A program made the translations under genes and the position numbers. Under the pieces are notes generated by a model. The model worked only from the letters and a program-made list of their open reading frames with translations. It had not been told where the DNA came from and did no database searches. This document shows, piece after piece, positions 34,544 through 45,720 of a stretch of 64,000 bases of DNA. Source of the DNA: Cinclus cinclus (Eukaryota > Chordata > Aves > Passeriformes > Cinclidae); NCBI RefSeq assembly GCF_963662255.1, contig NC_085067.1:1178001-1242000 (forward strand), in the 5' to 3' direction. Every line of letters begins with the position of its first letter. Within the stretch, counting starts at the first letter, position 1.

Positions 34544-34695
34544 CGAGAATCGTGGAGTGGTCTGGGCTGGAAGGGTTATTGAAGATCATCTGGTTCCACA
34601 CCCCTGCCATGGGCAGGGACACCTCCCACTAGACCAGGTTGCTCCAAGCCCCATCCTTGAACACTTGCAGGGATGGATGAGGCAGCTCCTGTGTG
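34544..34695 (-). mobile_element. CR1-like LINE 3' tail fragment
   Basis: The order of blocks is that of an inverted CR1 3' end: gagaatcgtggagtgg, ggctggaagggttattgaag, atcatctggttccaca, cccctgccatgggcagggac, ctagaccaggttgctccaag, ccttgaacacttgcaggga. It is moderately diverged, with no coding part. Confidence 0.8.
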
Positions 34696-36377
34696 TCCTT
34701 CTGATTCGTAGGGTGTGCACAGACACAAGGAGGTCACAGATTTTTCTATCTGGGACATTTCAGAGCCCTCCTGGCAGGTGCTCACCGACCCCTGCTCACC
34801 CCCTGCCCCGTGCTGCCCTCAGCACTCTGCCTTTGAACCTGCTGAACTCTGCTGCTCTCCAGGAAAACTGTTTCCCAGTTTGATTTAAAAACTTCCCGAG
34901 CCAGAGCCTGTACCAATTACTTAGCAGCACGCTGCTCTGGTTAATCACCAGTGACCATTTTTAGTAATAATTCCTTCGGGGCCAAGGACTGCAGGGAAAC
35001 ATCCACTCCTGCCTTGCTCCCCTTCCCACCATCTGCCCTGGCTTCTCCCCGGGCACGGGATGTACAGCAGCAGGCACATCAGGTCAGTGCATTTAGGGAA
35101 AAACATGACCACTGAATTAGAGCAGCCGAGCCAGCGAGGAAATCCTAACGCTAATCCCTGATCTTTCACTGACACACGGCAAAGCTCGGCCGAGCCGGCT
35201 GCTTCTCTCCTCCCCAGCCACAGCTGGAAAACACGGATAATGCTGCATTACCTTCCCTGCAGGGCTGCTGCGATTAATAGCAGCAGAGAGCTCCGAAATC
35301 CTTCAGGAATGGGGATGGCAGGGATTAACACTCGGCTAGATGGTCCCCCAGGACCATTTGCCAATGCCATGCCCCATTTTCTTTATTCTTTGCTATTTAC
35401 TTTTATTTTTTTTCTGGGACCTGGATGGTGTTTAATCTCATTTGGCAGTTATGGATTGTCTCCAAAATAATCAATGTTTGTGCATTCATCTGCATCGCTC
35501 ATCTGATCCCACAGGGATGAGCATCCAGTGCTGGAGGGAGCCTCGGGCAGAGCATCCCTGCTCTCAGGGGCCAAGGAGCCAACTTCGTTCCATGTATCCA
35601 AGGGGGAAGCAAAACCTGTGGTGGTAGCAGGCAGCTCTACCTCAAATTAATTTTGGTGGCATCGGGAAAATATCCTGTGTCATCCTGCAAATTAGGCAGA
35701 AAATGATGCTCCCCACGCCTTCCCTCCTGCCTGCACCCTGTGTCCTGCAAAGACACGCACGTGTGAGGATGGAGAATCAATGGATCCAGAGTCTGCACAG
35801 TGGAATTTTCCCCCCATGTTTCATCTTGTATCAAAAAACGACTACAAAAATACAGTCCTGCTCTTTGTCAGAAGGAAAATACCCAGAGTTCAGCAAACTG
35901 CCAAGTTTTTCATGTTTAAATTTCCGCTGGCAGCTGCTCCTCCGCAGCATCCCAGCCAGTCAAGCCCCCCGCGGGATGCAGCCAGCCCCAGAGCCCCGGA
36001 TCCACGCTGGCAAATCTTCCCAGGTCGGCATCCGCGTGGTCTGAGCTCGTCAGGATCTGTCGCGTCATCAGCTACGAGGAGGGCAACCAAGAAACGGACA
36101 TTTCTTAAAAAAATACGGGACCCGAAGCGTGAATCGTGGCTGAGTCACTGAAACACGAAACTCACTAAAGGGATGAATTAGAGCTATTAGAATATAGAGG
36201 TAATTACTCATGTGAACAATGCCCTGCTCGACTCTTTAATGATTACACAAATTAGTGCATAAAATTATGTTAATGGCTCTGCAAGCGGCCCATCCACCCA
36301 GCCCGCGGGCGGGAGGGGACGCAGAGGTGAGCCAGGTCCCCCCCAGCCCCAGGAGCGCCAGGAGAGGCTGCAGCTCA

Positions 36378-36960
36378 TCCTGCGGCTCTGCCGGGCTCTG
36401 TGCCCGGCCCGTCCCGCAGTTCTGCCAGGCTCCGTGCCCATCCCATGGCCCTGCCAGCTCCGGTGACCGTCCCACGGCACTGCCGGGCTCCGTGCCTATC
36501 CTGCGGCTCTGCCTGGCTCCAGGATCATCCTACAGCTCTGCCAGGCTCTGTGCCCATCCCATCCCGCAGCTCTTCCCTGCTCTGTGCCCATCCCGCAGCT
36601 CTGCCCTGCTCTGTGCCCATCCCGCAGCTCTGCCCTGCTCTGTGCCCATCCCGCAGCTCTGCCAGGCTCTGTGCCCATCCCATCCCGCAGCTCTTCCCTG
36701 CTCTGTGCCCATCCCATCCCGCAGCTCTGCCCTGCTCTGTGCCCATCCCGCAGCTCTTCCCTGCTCTGTGCCCATCCCATCCCGCAGCTCTGCCCTGCTC
36801 TGTGCCCATCCCGCAGCTCTGCCCTGCTCTGTGCCCATCCCACCCCGCAGCTCTGCCCTGCTCTGTGCCCATCCCGCAGCTCTGCCGGGCTCCGTGCCCG
36901 TTCTGTCCCATGACTCTGCCCTGCTCTGTGCCCATCCCACCCCGCAGCTCCGCCGGGCTA
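36378..36960 (+). repeat. Minisatellite, 29/34-bp unit, about 19 copies
   Basis: The core unit is cccatcccgcagctctgccc followed by tgctctgtg (29 bases). Some copies carry one extra catcc, giving 34. The left third is more diverged; the central copies (about 36,540-36,890) are nearly identical. The 29- and 34-bp periods are not multiples of three and the unit lacks stop codons, so long false ORFs appear in several frames. Confidence 0.92.
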
Positions 36961-39900
36961 GGACAAAGCACTGCAAGGAGCACGCAGTGCGGGTGGGTGC
37001 ATCACTGACTCACCTTCAGCCCTGCGGGAGATGGATTTTAGGGGAGGTTTATTACACAGGGAACTGCCTGGAATCTTCATTTTCCCTAATAATTCAGCTT
37101 TCTGTTTGAAACCGCTCCAACTGCAATTCCAGATAAACTGCTCTTCCCGTGCAGGTGCAGCGAGGATCATTCTGCACTCGGCATGGGGGATTCTCACCAA
37201 AGCTGGGGCTGCTTTAAGCCAATCTAGAAATGACTCTGATTTTGCTGCACAGCTAAAAACTCTGCTGTTATCAGGAGCAAGAAACCTCACGGCACAACCA
37301 ACGCACAAAGATCAATGAAAGAATCCCCTGTTCTAAAGCAGAAGTTTCTGTAAAAAAAAAAAAAAAAAACAACAAAAACCCCAAGCAAACAACAGGAAAA
37401 AAACCCCCAAGCTGTGGTTTCTAGGAGAAACCACAAGTTTTCTAACCCTTTCTATTTCGGAGCTAGTATTGGGTTTATTAAGCACGGGGCTATCAGGACG
37501 ATGTGTAATTAAGAAGGAGAGATTCCCTGGCTCTCCAGGGCGCTTCCCGAAGTGCTGGCACAAAGAAGGCAGTATCGGGCCGGGCTGCCGGGCAGCTGCG
37601 CGGCCGAGGGCGGCACGGAGGGGCCACCCAGCCCCGGGGCGCACAATCGCTCTCAGTTGTACCAACAAAGCGGCACTATCGGAAGAGCAGGAGCATCGGA
37701 ACAGGCAAATTCCCTGCAGGAACGGCGAGGCTCACGCAGTGCTGCCCGGTGGAAGCAGCGGGGAGGGAACGCTGCAGAAACGCACCTGCTTCTGGGTGGA
37801 AAAAGGATTTAGGAGAGGGGGTTACTTTTGGATGTCCCCTCCGCTTTAACAAAGGCAATTCCATTTCCCTACGCCCTTCCACCTTCTTCAGAGAGAGTGG
37901 ACTCTCAAAGCATTTTGTTTCAGGAAGAACACGTTCATGAAAGAAGACACCTGGTGCCTTGGTCGGCGTCTGTTGAAATCCTAGCAAATACTTTCTCGGA
38001 AGAGGGGCTGGTGGCTCAGCCAGCCCGTTCCCACTAATGCACAAGGATATTAAAATCAATGCCAGCTTTGCCCACCAGCCCCAGCTGGGTGAGCGGATGG
38101 CTCCCAGGAAGAAGATTCCCCATGGGGGAAGTCAAACAGGCACTTACTCAGATTCACTTTCATCCCTGGAGAAGCTGAAGGGCAAAAGAGATGGCACCGA
38201 GCTCCCAGGTTGTGCCAGGTACCAGTGTTGCTCCCAAAACTCACAGACTCCTCACCATCTCTGTCACATTGTTAATGAACTCATAATGTGGTATAATTAA
38301 AAACTGAGCGTGCCAGGAGGCACAGCCTCCTCCAGTTAACTTCTCCTAATGCTGTCAAACCTGGTCCATAGTAGATTTCTGAGAAAATAATTTAATTCCT
38401 CTATTTTATGTCAATCAGAGAGCATGATGTTGCCTCTGAGGATGGTGGAACACGCTGGATAAGAATCTGAAATTAAAACACAGGGCACTTGGGGAAAGCC
38501 TTGCTTCACCCTGTGGCTTCCCTACTCCAGCACTGCCTGGCTGTCTGTTCACAGTACAGAGATGGAAAGAATTTTATGGGAAAAAAAGGGAATGCAAGAG
38601 AGCTCCACACTGGGAAGAGGTTTATTACAGGATCTCAAAGTGCTTCACAAACACCACAGCTGGGACACAGAGAACAAAGTGAGCAGGTGCTGCTGGGGCA
38701 GGAACAGACCAGCAGCTCCTCCTGGAGTGACCCGAGGTCTGCCCTTGCAGGGAGAGAAAGCCAAAACGAGAGAGAGCCCAGGAGTGCTCTGCTGCCTCCC
38801 ATTCTCCAGGGGAAAGGGAAAGGCAGCCTCTCCACTCCCTAGGGAGGACCACAGCCTTCTGGCAGAGCTGTGGTGACTCCACGTTGGAAACTTCACCGGA
38901 AGGTGACACTTCACAAAGCCCGAAGTAGAGAACACTGTGTTCCCACCTCCTCCTCCTGGGAGCCAGTGCCCTCCCAGAGCATCCACAGGGTGATCCAAAC
39001 CACGGAGATAATCTCAGAAGCAAACAACCCTTGTGCAGTTCCTGCTCCAGTAGTTGATCCACACACAGGTGAGACTTGGAGCACATCCTACACCCACGTA
39101 TCCCTGGTGCCAGGAGCAGGCTTGACAAATTACAGCCTTCCTGCACCTCCAGCACACCTGTACAGGGAATTCCACGTCCTAGTCAGCAGAATTACCCCTG
39201 AAACTGGTGCTCCACACATCGAGGAGCTCCTGGTGAATCTGCTTAGAGCCACCAGCTCAGCCTGCAGTCCCTGCCTGGTTCAGAACCCTCACTGGTATTT
39301 CAGAGTGGAGACAGCAGCCCCTTGGCTGTGCTGGGCTCCTCCACTCCTCCTCCCCTGGGTCCTTTGGAAAGGAACTCCAAACTCCACTCCTGACCCACCC
39401 AACTCTTCAGGCTTTGCTTTGTGAAACACCTGGAGCACACCTGAACCTCTTAGAATCACTTTCAGCTTCCTTCACCAGTGGTGACAGATCAATTCCCAGG
39501 AGAGTTTGGGACTTTTCACCTTTGGCTCACACCCGTGTGCCATACAGCTCTCCCTTGTTTCCCTCATCCTGACAAACTCCTCTGGCACCAGCCCCCCCTT
39601 CCCCAGGGCCCCAGCCATGGGAAGGTGCTGGTCCAGCCTGGCCACAGGGGTTGCCATTCCCCATGGCCACGGCCCAAGAACTATGCAAGATCCTGACTGC
39701 TGCTCCATCCAGTCACCCCAGTAATGGTCATTGAGCTCAGTTCTTCCCCCAGTTAGCTCCAGGACAAGCCCATGAATCTCCCACTTTCCCCACCTGATCT
39801 CCTATCAACACTCCCTGCTTTAAGCACTGGCGATTCATTCTCTTCCCCTCCCAATCTACCAAATTCCACCCATTTCCCAGGGAACGAATCCTTTATTGAG

Positions 39901-40043
39901 AAGTTCAAACATGGAGGCTTCCTGTGGAACACTCCAGCTCTGTTCCACACAAAAGGCTTTTGTCTGGATCCCCAACGCGAGGGCAGCAGACAAGGATGAA
40001 ACTCTGCGACCAACGACGACACAGGGCATGTTTTTGTAAAAAT

Positions 40044-40049
40044 TTTATT
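40044..40049 (-). terminator. SRSF1: SRSF1 distal polyadenylation signal
   Basis: AATAAA on the minus strand (tttatt on the plus strand) lies at the point where AT-rich UTR-like sequence gives way to different intergenic sequence. Cleavage would fall at about 40,015-40,035. Confidence 0.6.
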
Positions 40050-41585
40050 TGTCAAAGAAAAAAAAGCAATGGCCAATTGAAACCTACGGCATCTTTAACT
40101 CCAATTTTTGGTCTTTAAATTTAGAGAAATGACTTATTTACTTTTTTTTTTTTAAACAAACCCCCCTTTTTCCCCTTTAAGGTTTACCATCTACTCGTGC
40201 TGAATCCTTCCAAGGAGATTGCTCCAGCGTACCTCTCCAGGTCCTCGCTTTGCTCCTTTTACCAAAAAAATGCAAAACTCCATCGTGCATCTTAAGGGCT
40301 CCAATCGTCAAAAATAGGAAAAAAAATATCTTTGGAATAGCCAATTGAGTTGAATAAAAAAAATCCACACGAATGCGGTTTGGTTGGGGCAGGAATCCAC
40401 TCCTATGTTCCTGGTAATTTGATCCCGCTCCATGAATCCTTGTAATTCAGCCTCCCTATCCTATCCACATTATGATTTGAATCCAATGATCCAGCTCCAA
40501 GGATTGGGATCCAGTGAGCCCTCTCCAATCCAAACCTTTATAACCAGCAAAACCAAAAAAGAGGAGGCAAAAAGTTAGATACTGTAATGAAAAAATAGGA
40601 TTCTGGGGAATGATCAGTTATGTTTGCCATCAATTAATTTAGATGTACAGTAATAACTATCAATTCCCCAAAACAAACTTTCCAATGGTGATGCTCAGAT
40701 AATTTCTTTAGAAATGTTAATTACTATCTGGAGGAAACATTGTAAATATTTACAATATGTCAACTGGAAATGCCAACATACTCAGCGCATTGGTGGGTAC
40801 GAGGTTTTGTGGTTGTAAAAAATGGTTTTACTAAACTGGAAAAGCTTTAACTGCTCGGTCTATCCACCTACTATGGAATGGCTGGACTACAGCTGCACTC
40901 CCAGCTGGAGGGAACGTTAACAATCGGTGTTTTCACACGGATTGTGAGTCAATCGTGAATTAGTCTGAGGGGGCAGGGCTGAGACTTAAAATTATTCCCC
41001 ACTAGGTTTGCTATTTTTATTTTGCTTTCATTCTGGTACTTATAAAAATGCAACAGCCACGCTGTATCAGTCACACAGAGGACATGCAGATTTTAGCAGT
41101 ATTGATATTATACTCTGATTGCAAGTTCTACTACAAGTGTACAGATACTACGGACATGGACACTTGTAACCAAACGCTGTGGGACAAATAAACCAATACT
41201 CTCCCCACCCCCCAGCCCCGGTTATTCCTTTAAGGAAAAAAAACTAGAATGGAATCGAGAATTACAAAAGCAGGGATTTGGCCACAATTGCCCCCCCCCC
41301 CAGAAAAAAGTTTTACAAGAGAAGAGCAATCGCAGCCTGCGGTCACGAGAACATGCCTGAAGTGACACGTGGGGACACGTAGGTGCTGGGCCTCAATTCC
41401 CCTGTCTCTCAGTATAAGGTCAATACTGCCAAGTTCATCTGTGACAATAGCACTTGGAGTCATACCATTGCCTCCATTATTGATCTGATCCTCCTCAATC
41501 CTCCTTTTGACAATCCTAAAATGATTGACATGTGCTCCACAATCCTTTAATCCAAAGCATTCTTAATCCATCTCTTCAGATATGT

Positions 41586-41796
41586 CTACAGAAAGACACA
41601 CGAAAAGGCAAGATAAAATGTAAGATCCCCCGGAAGAGACACGTTAGCCACAAACATCCCAACATCCCCAGCTCGTCTCGACCACAGTGGAACACTGAGA
41701 CATTTACACAGCAATACCACAGCTCCAAGAATGTTGGTATTGAACTAGAACTAAACCGGAACAATCCTGACTGACAGCAATTAAAATACAATTTAC
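41586..41796 (-). other. SRSF1: Candidate 3'-UTR intron of SRSF1
   Basis: On the minus strand a donor CTTTG|GTAAATTG (GT at 41,796-41,795) and an acceptor after a pyrimidine-rich run, CTTTCTGTAG|ACATATC (AG at 41,587-41,586), define a 211-base intron. The donor is about 190 bases after the stop codon. Removal would leave an exon junction far downstream of the stop and predict nonsense-mediated decay. SRSF1 is known to autoregulate through such alternative 3'-UTR splicing. Confidence 0.5.
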
Positions 41797-41990
41797 CAAA
41801 GACAGGAGGGGAATGTCGGTGTCGAGGAGCAAATACTCACTAGGGATTTTACACAAGAATGCAATTCAACACTTCAGCCAATTTGAGTAAAACAGTTGGA
41901 ATTAAAAAAAAATAATGAAAGACTGTACTAAGTAAAGGAAAACTGTGTACAACATGGGGTTCTACAAAAAGATCAGAGCTAGAGTGATGT

Positions 41991-42185
41991 TTATGTACGA
42001 GATCGGGATCTGCTGTGGCGGGGAGAGTAGCGTGGAGATCCTCTGCTTCTTCTTGGGGAATAACTGCGGCTTCTGCTGTTGCTTCGACTACGGCTCCTGC
42101 TACGACTACGGCTGCGGGACCGAGATCTTCCATAGCTTGGGCTTCTTGGGCCATCAACTTTAACACGGATGTAGGCAGTTTCTCC
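41991..42185 (-). CDS. SRSF1: SRSF1 coding exon 4 (RS domain)
   Basis: The acceptor TTCAATAG precedes GGAGAAACTG. The exon encodes [19 protein letters not shown], then the Arg-Ser repeats, and ends in TAA at 41,991-41,993. Reverse-strand frames in other registers are artefacts of the RS codons. Confidence 0.97.
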   Translation of the reverse strand, partial: GETAYIRVKVDGPRSPSYGRSRSRSRSRSRSRSRSNSRSRSYSPRRSRGSPRYSPRHSRSRSRT

Positions 42186-43402
42186 CTATTGAATAGACAG
42201 AACTTTCGATTGAAACGTCGAGGCTTCAGGGCTATGTTTCAGGCATGCTGACAGACTGCAGACAGCATTACTACAGCTGGGACAGACAGCAGAGCTTACA
42301 CGTCTATGTCCAGCCTAACCATACACTTATTTAGATGCTTTGTAACCAAACAATGAACGCCACACGTTCCTTACCTTCAAATCCTACTGTTAAGCCCCTT
42401 GTATCCAATTCTGGCCAAAGAAAGTAAGTGTGATACCTACCTCGTGAGATCTAAATTTAGTGTTATCCAGCTTTCGCACAGCGTAGGTCATGTCTTCCTT
42501 CCGCACAAACTCCACGACACCAGTGCCATCTCGGAAAACATCAGCATAACATACATCACCTGCTTCACGCATGTGATCCTTTAAATCCTGCCAACTTCCA
42601 CTTGGAGGCAGCCCTACAGAAAAACCAAGACGTGATTTTAAAACCGGATTAGAGTCTCACCTCCCGTACTACGCGCGAAGGAGAGGAGAGCTCAGCATCG
42701 CGAGGACACCACTCCGCCCCTCCCAAAGAGCACGGGGCCATGCTTTTTCGGGAGAAGCTCACAGCAGCACCGCGCCTGCAGGACCCCGGGGGAGTACTTA
42801 GGCTGAGAAAGAGCAATGACTCACCCGAGACGATCACTCTGTACTCCGAGCGCCGGGACGGGGGGCCGTACCTGCCCCGGGGGGCTCCTCCCCCTCCGCC
42901 GCCGCCGCCGCCTCTGCCGGTGCCGCGGCCGCTCCGAGGAAACTCCACGCGGAGGCGATACCCATCGTAGTCGTAGCCGTCCCGCCCGTAGACGGCGTCC
43001 TCCGCGTCCCTGCGAGCAGCACGGGGCGGGCGGTGAGCGGGGCCGCCGCACCCCCCGCCTTTGTTCCCGCTTCCCGCCCGCCTCTCCCCGCCCGCCGCCG
43101 CGCCAGGCCCCGTTAGCGCGGCCTAGAGCACCGCGCGATGCTCCTGGGCGGGCAGCGGCGGCTCCGCCAGGGCTGGGGGGGCCCGGAGCAGCGCCAGAGG
43201 GGTCTCACCTGGGGTCCTCGAACTCGACGAAGGCGAAGGGCGGGCCCCCGCGGCGGTTCTTCAAGTCGATGTCGCGGATGGCGCCGTACTTGTAGAACAC
43301 GTCCTCGATGTCCTTGGTGCGGATGTCGGGGGGCAGGTTCCCCACGTAGATGCGGCAGTCGTTGTTGCCGGCCGGGCCGCGGATGACGCCGCCGCCGGAC
43401 AT
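41991..43402 (-). CDS. SRSF1: SRSF1, serine/arginine-rich splicing factor 1 (four coding exons)
   Basis: This is the nuclear-cytoplasmic shuttling SR protein SF2/ASF, which binds exonic enhancers and promotes U1/U2AF recruitment. Coding exons 43209-43402, 42825-43009, 42441-42613 and 41991-42185 join in frame at GT-AG borders to give 248 residues, the usual length. RRM1 (about 16-91) shows RIYVGNL and [10 protein letters not shown] Gly-rich RGG-type hinge (about 92-118) follows. RRM2 carries the SWQDLKD signature (133-139). The RS domain (about 197-248) starts with [12 protein letters not shown] and ends SRSRSRT then TAA. Introns are only 199, 211 and 255 bp. Compared with the mammalian protein as I recall it, this one has Tyr121, Ile124 and Phe153. 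Confidence 0.98.
42441..42613 (-). CDS. SRSF1: SRSF1 coding exon 3 (RRM2)
   Basis: The acceptor TTTCTGTAG and donor CACGAG|GTAGGT enclose residues 127-184, including [18 protein letters not shown] and the [14 protein letters not shown] core of RRM2. Confidence 0.97.
42825..43009 (-). CDS. SRSF1: SRSF1 coding exon 2 (end of RRM1, Gly hinge)
   Basis: The acceptor CTCGCAG and donor TCGG|GTGAGT bound the exon. It encodes [34 protein letters not shown], a run of glycines, then [20 protein letters not shown]. Confidence 0.97.
43209..43402 (-). CDS. SRSF1: SRSF1 coding exon 1 (RRM1)
   Basis: ATG at 43,400-43,402 opens [20 protein letters not shown], followed by the rest of RRM1 to EDP and the first two bases of Arg65. 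The donor is CCAG|GTGAGA. Confidence 0.98.
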
Positions 43403-43650
43403 GGCGAGGTCGGCAATGTTTGCGGCGGCGCGGGGCGGTGCGGGGCGGCGGTGGCGGGGCCGGGCCGGGCTCTCGGAGCGCTCGTCACCTCCCCCGACCG
43501 CCGCTTCAAAATGGCGCCCGCGGCTCCGCTCGCGCTGCCTCTGCGCGCACCGATCTCACCCCGGGACGCAGCACCGGCCGCAGTACCGCCCGCGCTCACG
43601 GCGGACCAGCAGCGCACGCGTCTTCCGCCGCGCCCTCACTCTTCCGCCCA

Positions 43651-43660
43651 GCGCATGCGC
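43651..43660. promoter_or_regulatory. NRF1 motif
   Basis: GCGCATGCGC is a perfect palindromic NRF1 core about 250 bp upstream of the SRSF1 ATG. Confidence 0.6.
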
Positions 43661-43838
43661 GGTTCCACCACAAAGTAGTCCCTCGGTTCTTGCCTCTTCG
43701 GAGAAGCTGAGTCCGTTCGGGAGGCGCGGCTGTGGGGCGCGAGGCTGCGGGAGCTCAGTTCTACCGTAGGGAGCCTCGAGTCCCCGCGGCAGGTGAAAGA
43801 CGCGCCTCCCGGCAGCGGCTTAAACGGCGGCTGTTGCG

Positions 43839-43846
43839 TGACGTCA
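43839..43846. promoter_or_regulatory. Full cAMP response element (CRE)
   Basis: TGACGTCA is the perfect 8-bp palindrome bound by CREB/ATF dimers, within the SRSF1 CpG island about 440 bp upstream of the ATG. Confidence 0.6.
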
Positions 43847-43895
43847 CGTCCGGTGCGGCGCTCCGCGCCTTTAGGCCCGGCCGGGGAGGGCGCGG

Positions 43896-43962
43896 CCCAC
43901 AATGCACTGCGCGGGACGGCGGGCGCGCTTGGCGCCAAGCGCCGGGCGTCTCCCACAATGCA
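43896..43962 (+). promoter_or_regulatory. Two ZNF143/THAP11-type sites
   Basis: CCCACAATGCA occurs at 43,896-43,906 and 43,952-43,962, followed by CTGCG and CCGCG respectively. This matches the core of the SBS element bound by ZNF143/THAP11 complexes. The same core occurs in the DYNLL2 promoter. Confidence 0.45.
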
Positions 43963-44026
43963 CCGCGGGCGGCGGGAACGCGCGGCGGGCGGGGGTGGCG
44001 GCGGCGCGCGCCGTGTCCCCGGTTGT

Positions 44027-44086
44027 CCCCAAGGGCCGTGTCCCCAAGGGCCGTGTCCCCAAGGGCCGTGTCCCCAAGGGCCGTGT
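44027..44086 (+). repeat. Tandem repeat, four copies of 15 bp
   Basis: Four perfect copies of ccccaagggccgtgt, with a diverged copy just upstream (from about 44,012). The period keeps frames open, so overlapping ORFs are not evidence of coding. Confidence 0.95.
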
Positions 44087-45439
44087 CCAATGCTCTGTTC
44101 CCCCCGTGCCATGCGCTCTGCCCGCTCCCCGGAGGGGCAGGCCCCAAAATGGCCGCCCCCGGGGCACAGGGGAGCGAGGCGGGCACCGAGCTCACACATC
44201 GCCTTCGGCAGCTGAAGTCTGGTTTAAATCTCTTGGGCTCGGGGTTTTTCCTTTGCTGAACCCATAGGATGGTTCTTGGGGGCTCTTGCATCCAATGCTT
44301 GTAGCTGAGTGCAATAAGCTTGGGCAAAACAAACTTTTAAGAATGGACTTGGTGTCTAAATTAATAAAAGTGGAGGAACAAAAAGCTTTAAAAATTGAGA
44401 AGAAGTGGCATCTCAAATGGGTATGTTACAGAATACAGCTGAAGGCTGCATGCTCCTTCAGAAGAACGTTCTATGTAGTGCACTTAGGAAGGTTTGATGT
44501 AGAAAAGCAGACTCAAGGCAAAAAAGGATGTCCTGGGGAAGAAGCAAGTGATAATATCCAAATATGTTACGTTTTTAAAATGGTAATTTGAATAAAGACG
44601 CTTTAAAATACCAGTGTAGTGCTCACATTGACAGCCCTCACAGATGTGCTAAAGCAGCTTTAGAGAGAAACCACTTCAGTGTGCCCCTGTCCACAAGATA
44701 ATACAGAAATGTGGGTGAGATCCTGCTAAAAGTTACTGAAATAAATGATCTTGTGCAATCCAGGTGTCTCTCATTGATTGATCCCTGGGCGTTGTTTCTG
44801 GCACAAGGGACCATGTGGTGCTGGAGAGGTTCAGTCACTGAAACCACCATGAGGGGTTAAAAGTGTTGGGAGTGTGGAGAAAACCCCTTTAGGCTCATAA
44901 GTTAATTAAGGGATTGTGAAAAATGCCTCCTGCCTCTTCCTTGGAGCCCATCACGCTGCCCTCCTTTTTCAGACGTTAATGAAAAATGCATATTCCTCTG
45001 GAAAAACAGCAATCCGGTGGCTGACAGGGAAGTATTTTCAGTGGAATATCACGACCTGTGTGGCTGTTACAAATGCTGCTCCTTTTTCTCCCCATGAGGT
45101 GGAATGCCTGTGCTCCAGGGTTTTTAACGAGGAATGTCCCTGCTGGTCACAAGGGATTAAATAACAGCAGAGAGAGACAGCCCAACTTCACAAGAGGCAA
45201 AGGGTAAATTCCCAACTGCCTGGGGATGTTCTGCATCTATGACAGAGTTTTAGAGTTTCACATTTATCTCTGTAGTGGAGCACAACGTGGTGAGCAGCAA
45301 CCACAGCCCTGCAGTCCCAGCGTGGATCTGTGTAACTTCAGTGGGTGATTTGGGGTAAACAATGGGGTTTTAGGATTATTTAACAAGCTACTTGCAATTT
45401 AACAAGATGTTCAGGTATTTGCCATCTCGGCAGAAACAC

Positions 45440-45720
45440 TTTTTGGAGTCCCCATCCCTGGAAGTGTCCAAGGAATGTCAGGATGTGGCAATCAGTGGTG
45501 TGGTCTGGGTGACAGGGTGGTGAGGGGTCAAGGATTGGACTCGGTGATCTTGGAGGTCTTTTCCAACTTGTGATTCAGGGATTCTGTGATCCCTGAAGTG
45601 TCCAAGACCAGGCTGGATGGGGCTGGGAGAGTGGAAGGTGTCCCTGCCCATGGCAGGGGGTGGAACTGGGTGAGCTTTAAGGCCCCTCCCAACCCAAACC
45701 TTTCTGTGATATTTAAAAAA
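45440..45720 (+). mobile_element. Two CR1-like LINE 3' tails in tandem
   Basis: The first copy (about 45,440-45,590) ends ggactcggtgatcttggagg, tcttttccaacttgtgattc. The second (about 45,590-45,715) has gtgtccaagaccaggctgga, cctgcccatggcagggggtg and ends ctcccaacccaaacctttct, gtgat. Both are in CR1 sense orientation and lack coding sequence. Confidence 0.8.

Larger units (their letters stand above)
30300..40020. other. Intergenic stretch between VEZF1 promoter and SRSF1 3' end
   Basis: No gene is supported. The stretch contains a CR1-like fragment (34,544-34,695), a perfect pentanucleotide array (33,946-34,070) and a minisatellite (36,378-36,960). Scattered open frames of 100-200 codons have no recognisable domains. 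Confidence 0.5.
40025..41990 (-). other. SRSF1: SRSF1 3' UTR
   Basis: AT-rich sequence follows the SRSF1 stop for about 2 kb to an AATAAA at 40,044-40,049, with an alternative AATAAA at 41,016-41,021. It contains a candidate intron (41,586-41,796). Such a long and probably conserved UTR fits the known autoregulation of SRSF1. Confidence 0.7.
43403..44180. promoter_or_regulatory. SRSF1: SRSF1 CpG-island promoter
   Basis: The island continues upstream of the ATG and holds a cluster of housekeeping-promoter motifs: YY1-like AAAATGGCGCC (43,508-43,518), CTTCCG ETS-like cores (around 43,622 and 43,641), NRF1, CRE, two CCCACAATGCA elements, and a second YY1-like AAAATGGCCGCC (44,146-44,157). The gene start probably lies at about 43,450-43,700. 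A divergent transcript to the right is possible but unsupported. Confidence 0.7.

Noticed and set aside
36255..37109. Plus-strand ORF of 284 codons and several minus-strand ORFs over the same span
   Set aside because: They are read through the 29/34-bp minisatellite, which lacks stops in several frames; the translations are pure repeats in different registers.
38870..39424. 184-codon plus-strand ORF overlapping a 176-codon minus ORF
   Set aside because: No domain recognised; overlapping frames on both strands and no promoter or CpG island nearby.
44027..44086. Regular direct repeats considered as a CRISPR-like array
   Set aside because: Direct 15-bp tandem copies without spacers in a vertebrate CpG island; simple minisatellite.
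44286..44591. 101-codon plus-strand ORF just right of the SRSF1 island
   Set aside because: Low-complexity Lys-rich translation with no family resemblance and no splice context; a divergent gene is not supported.
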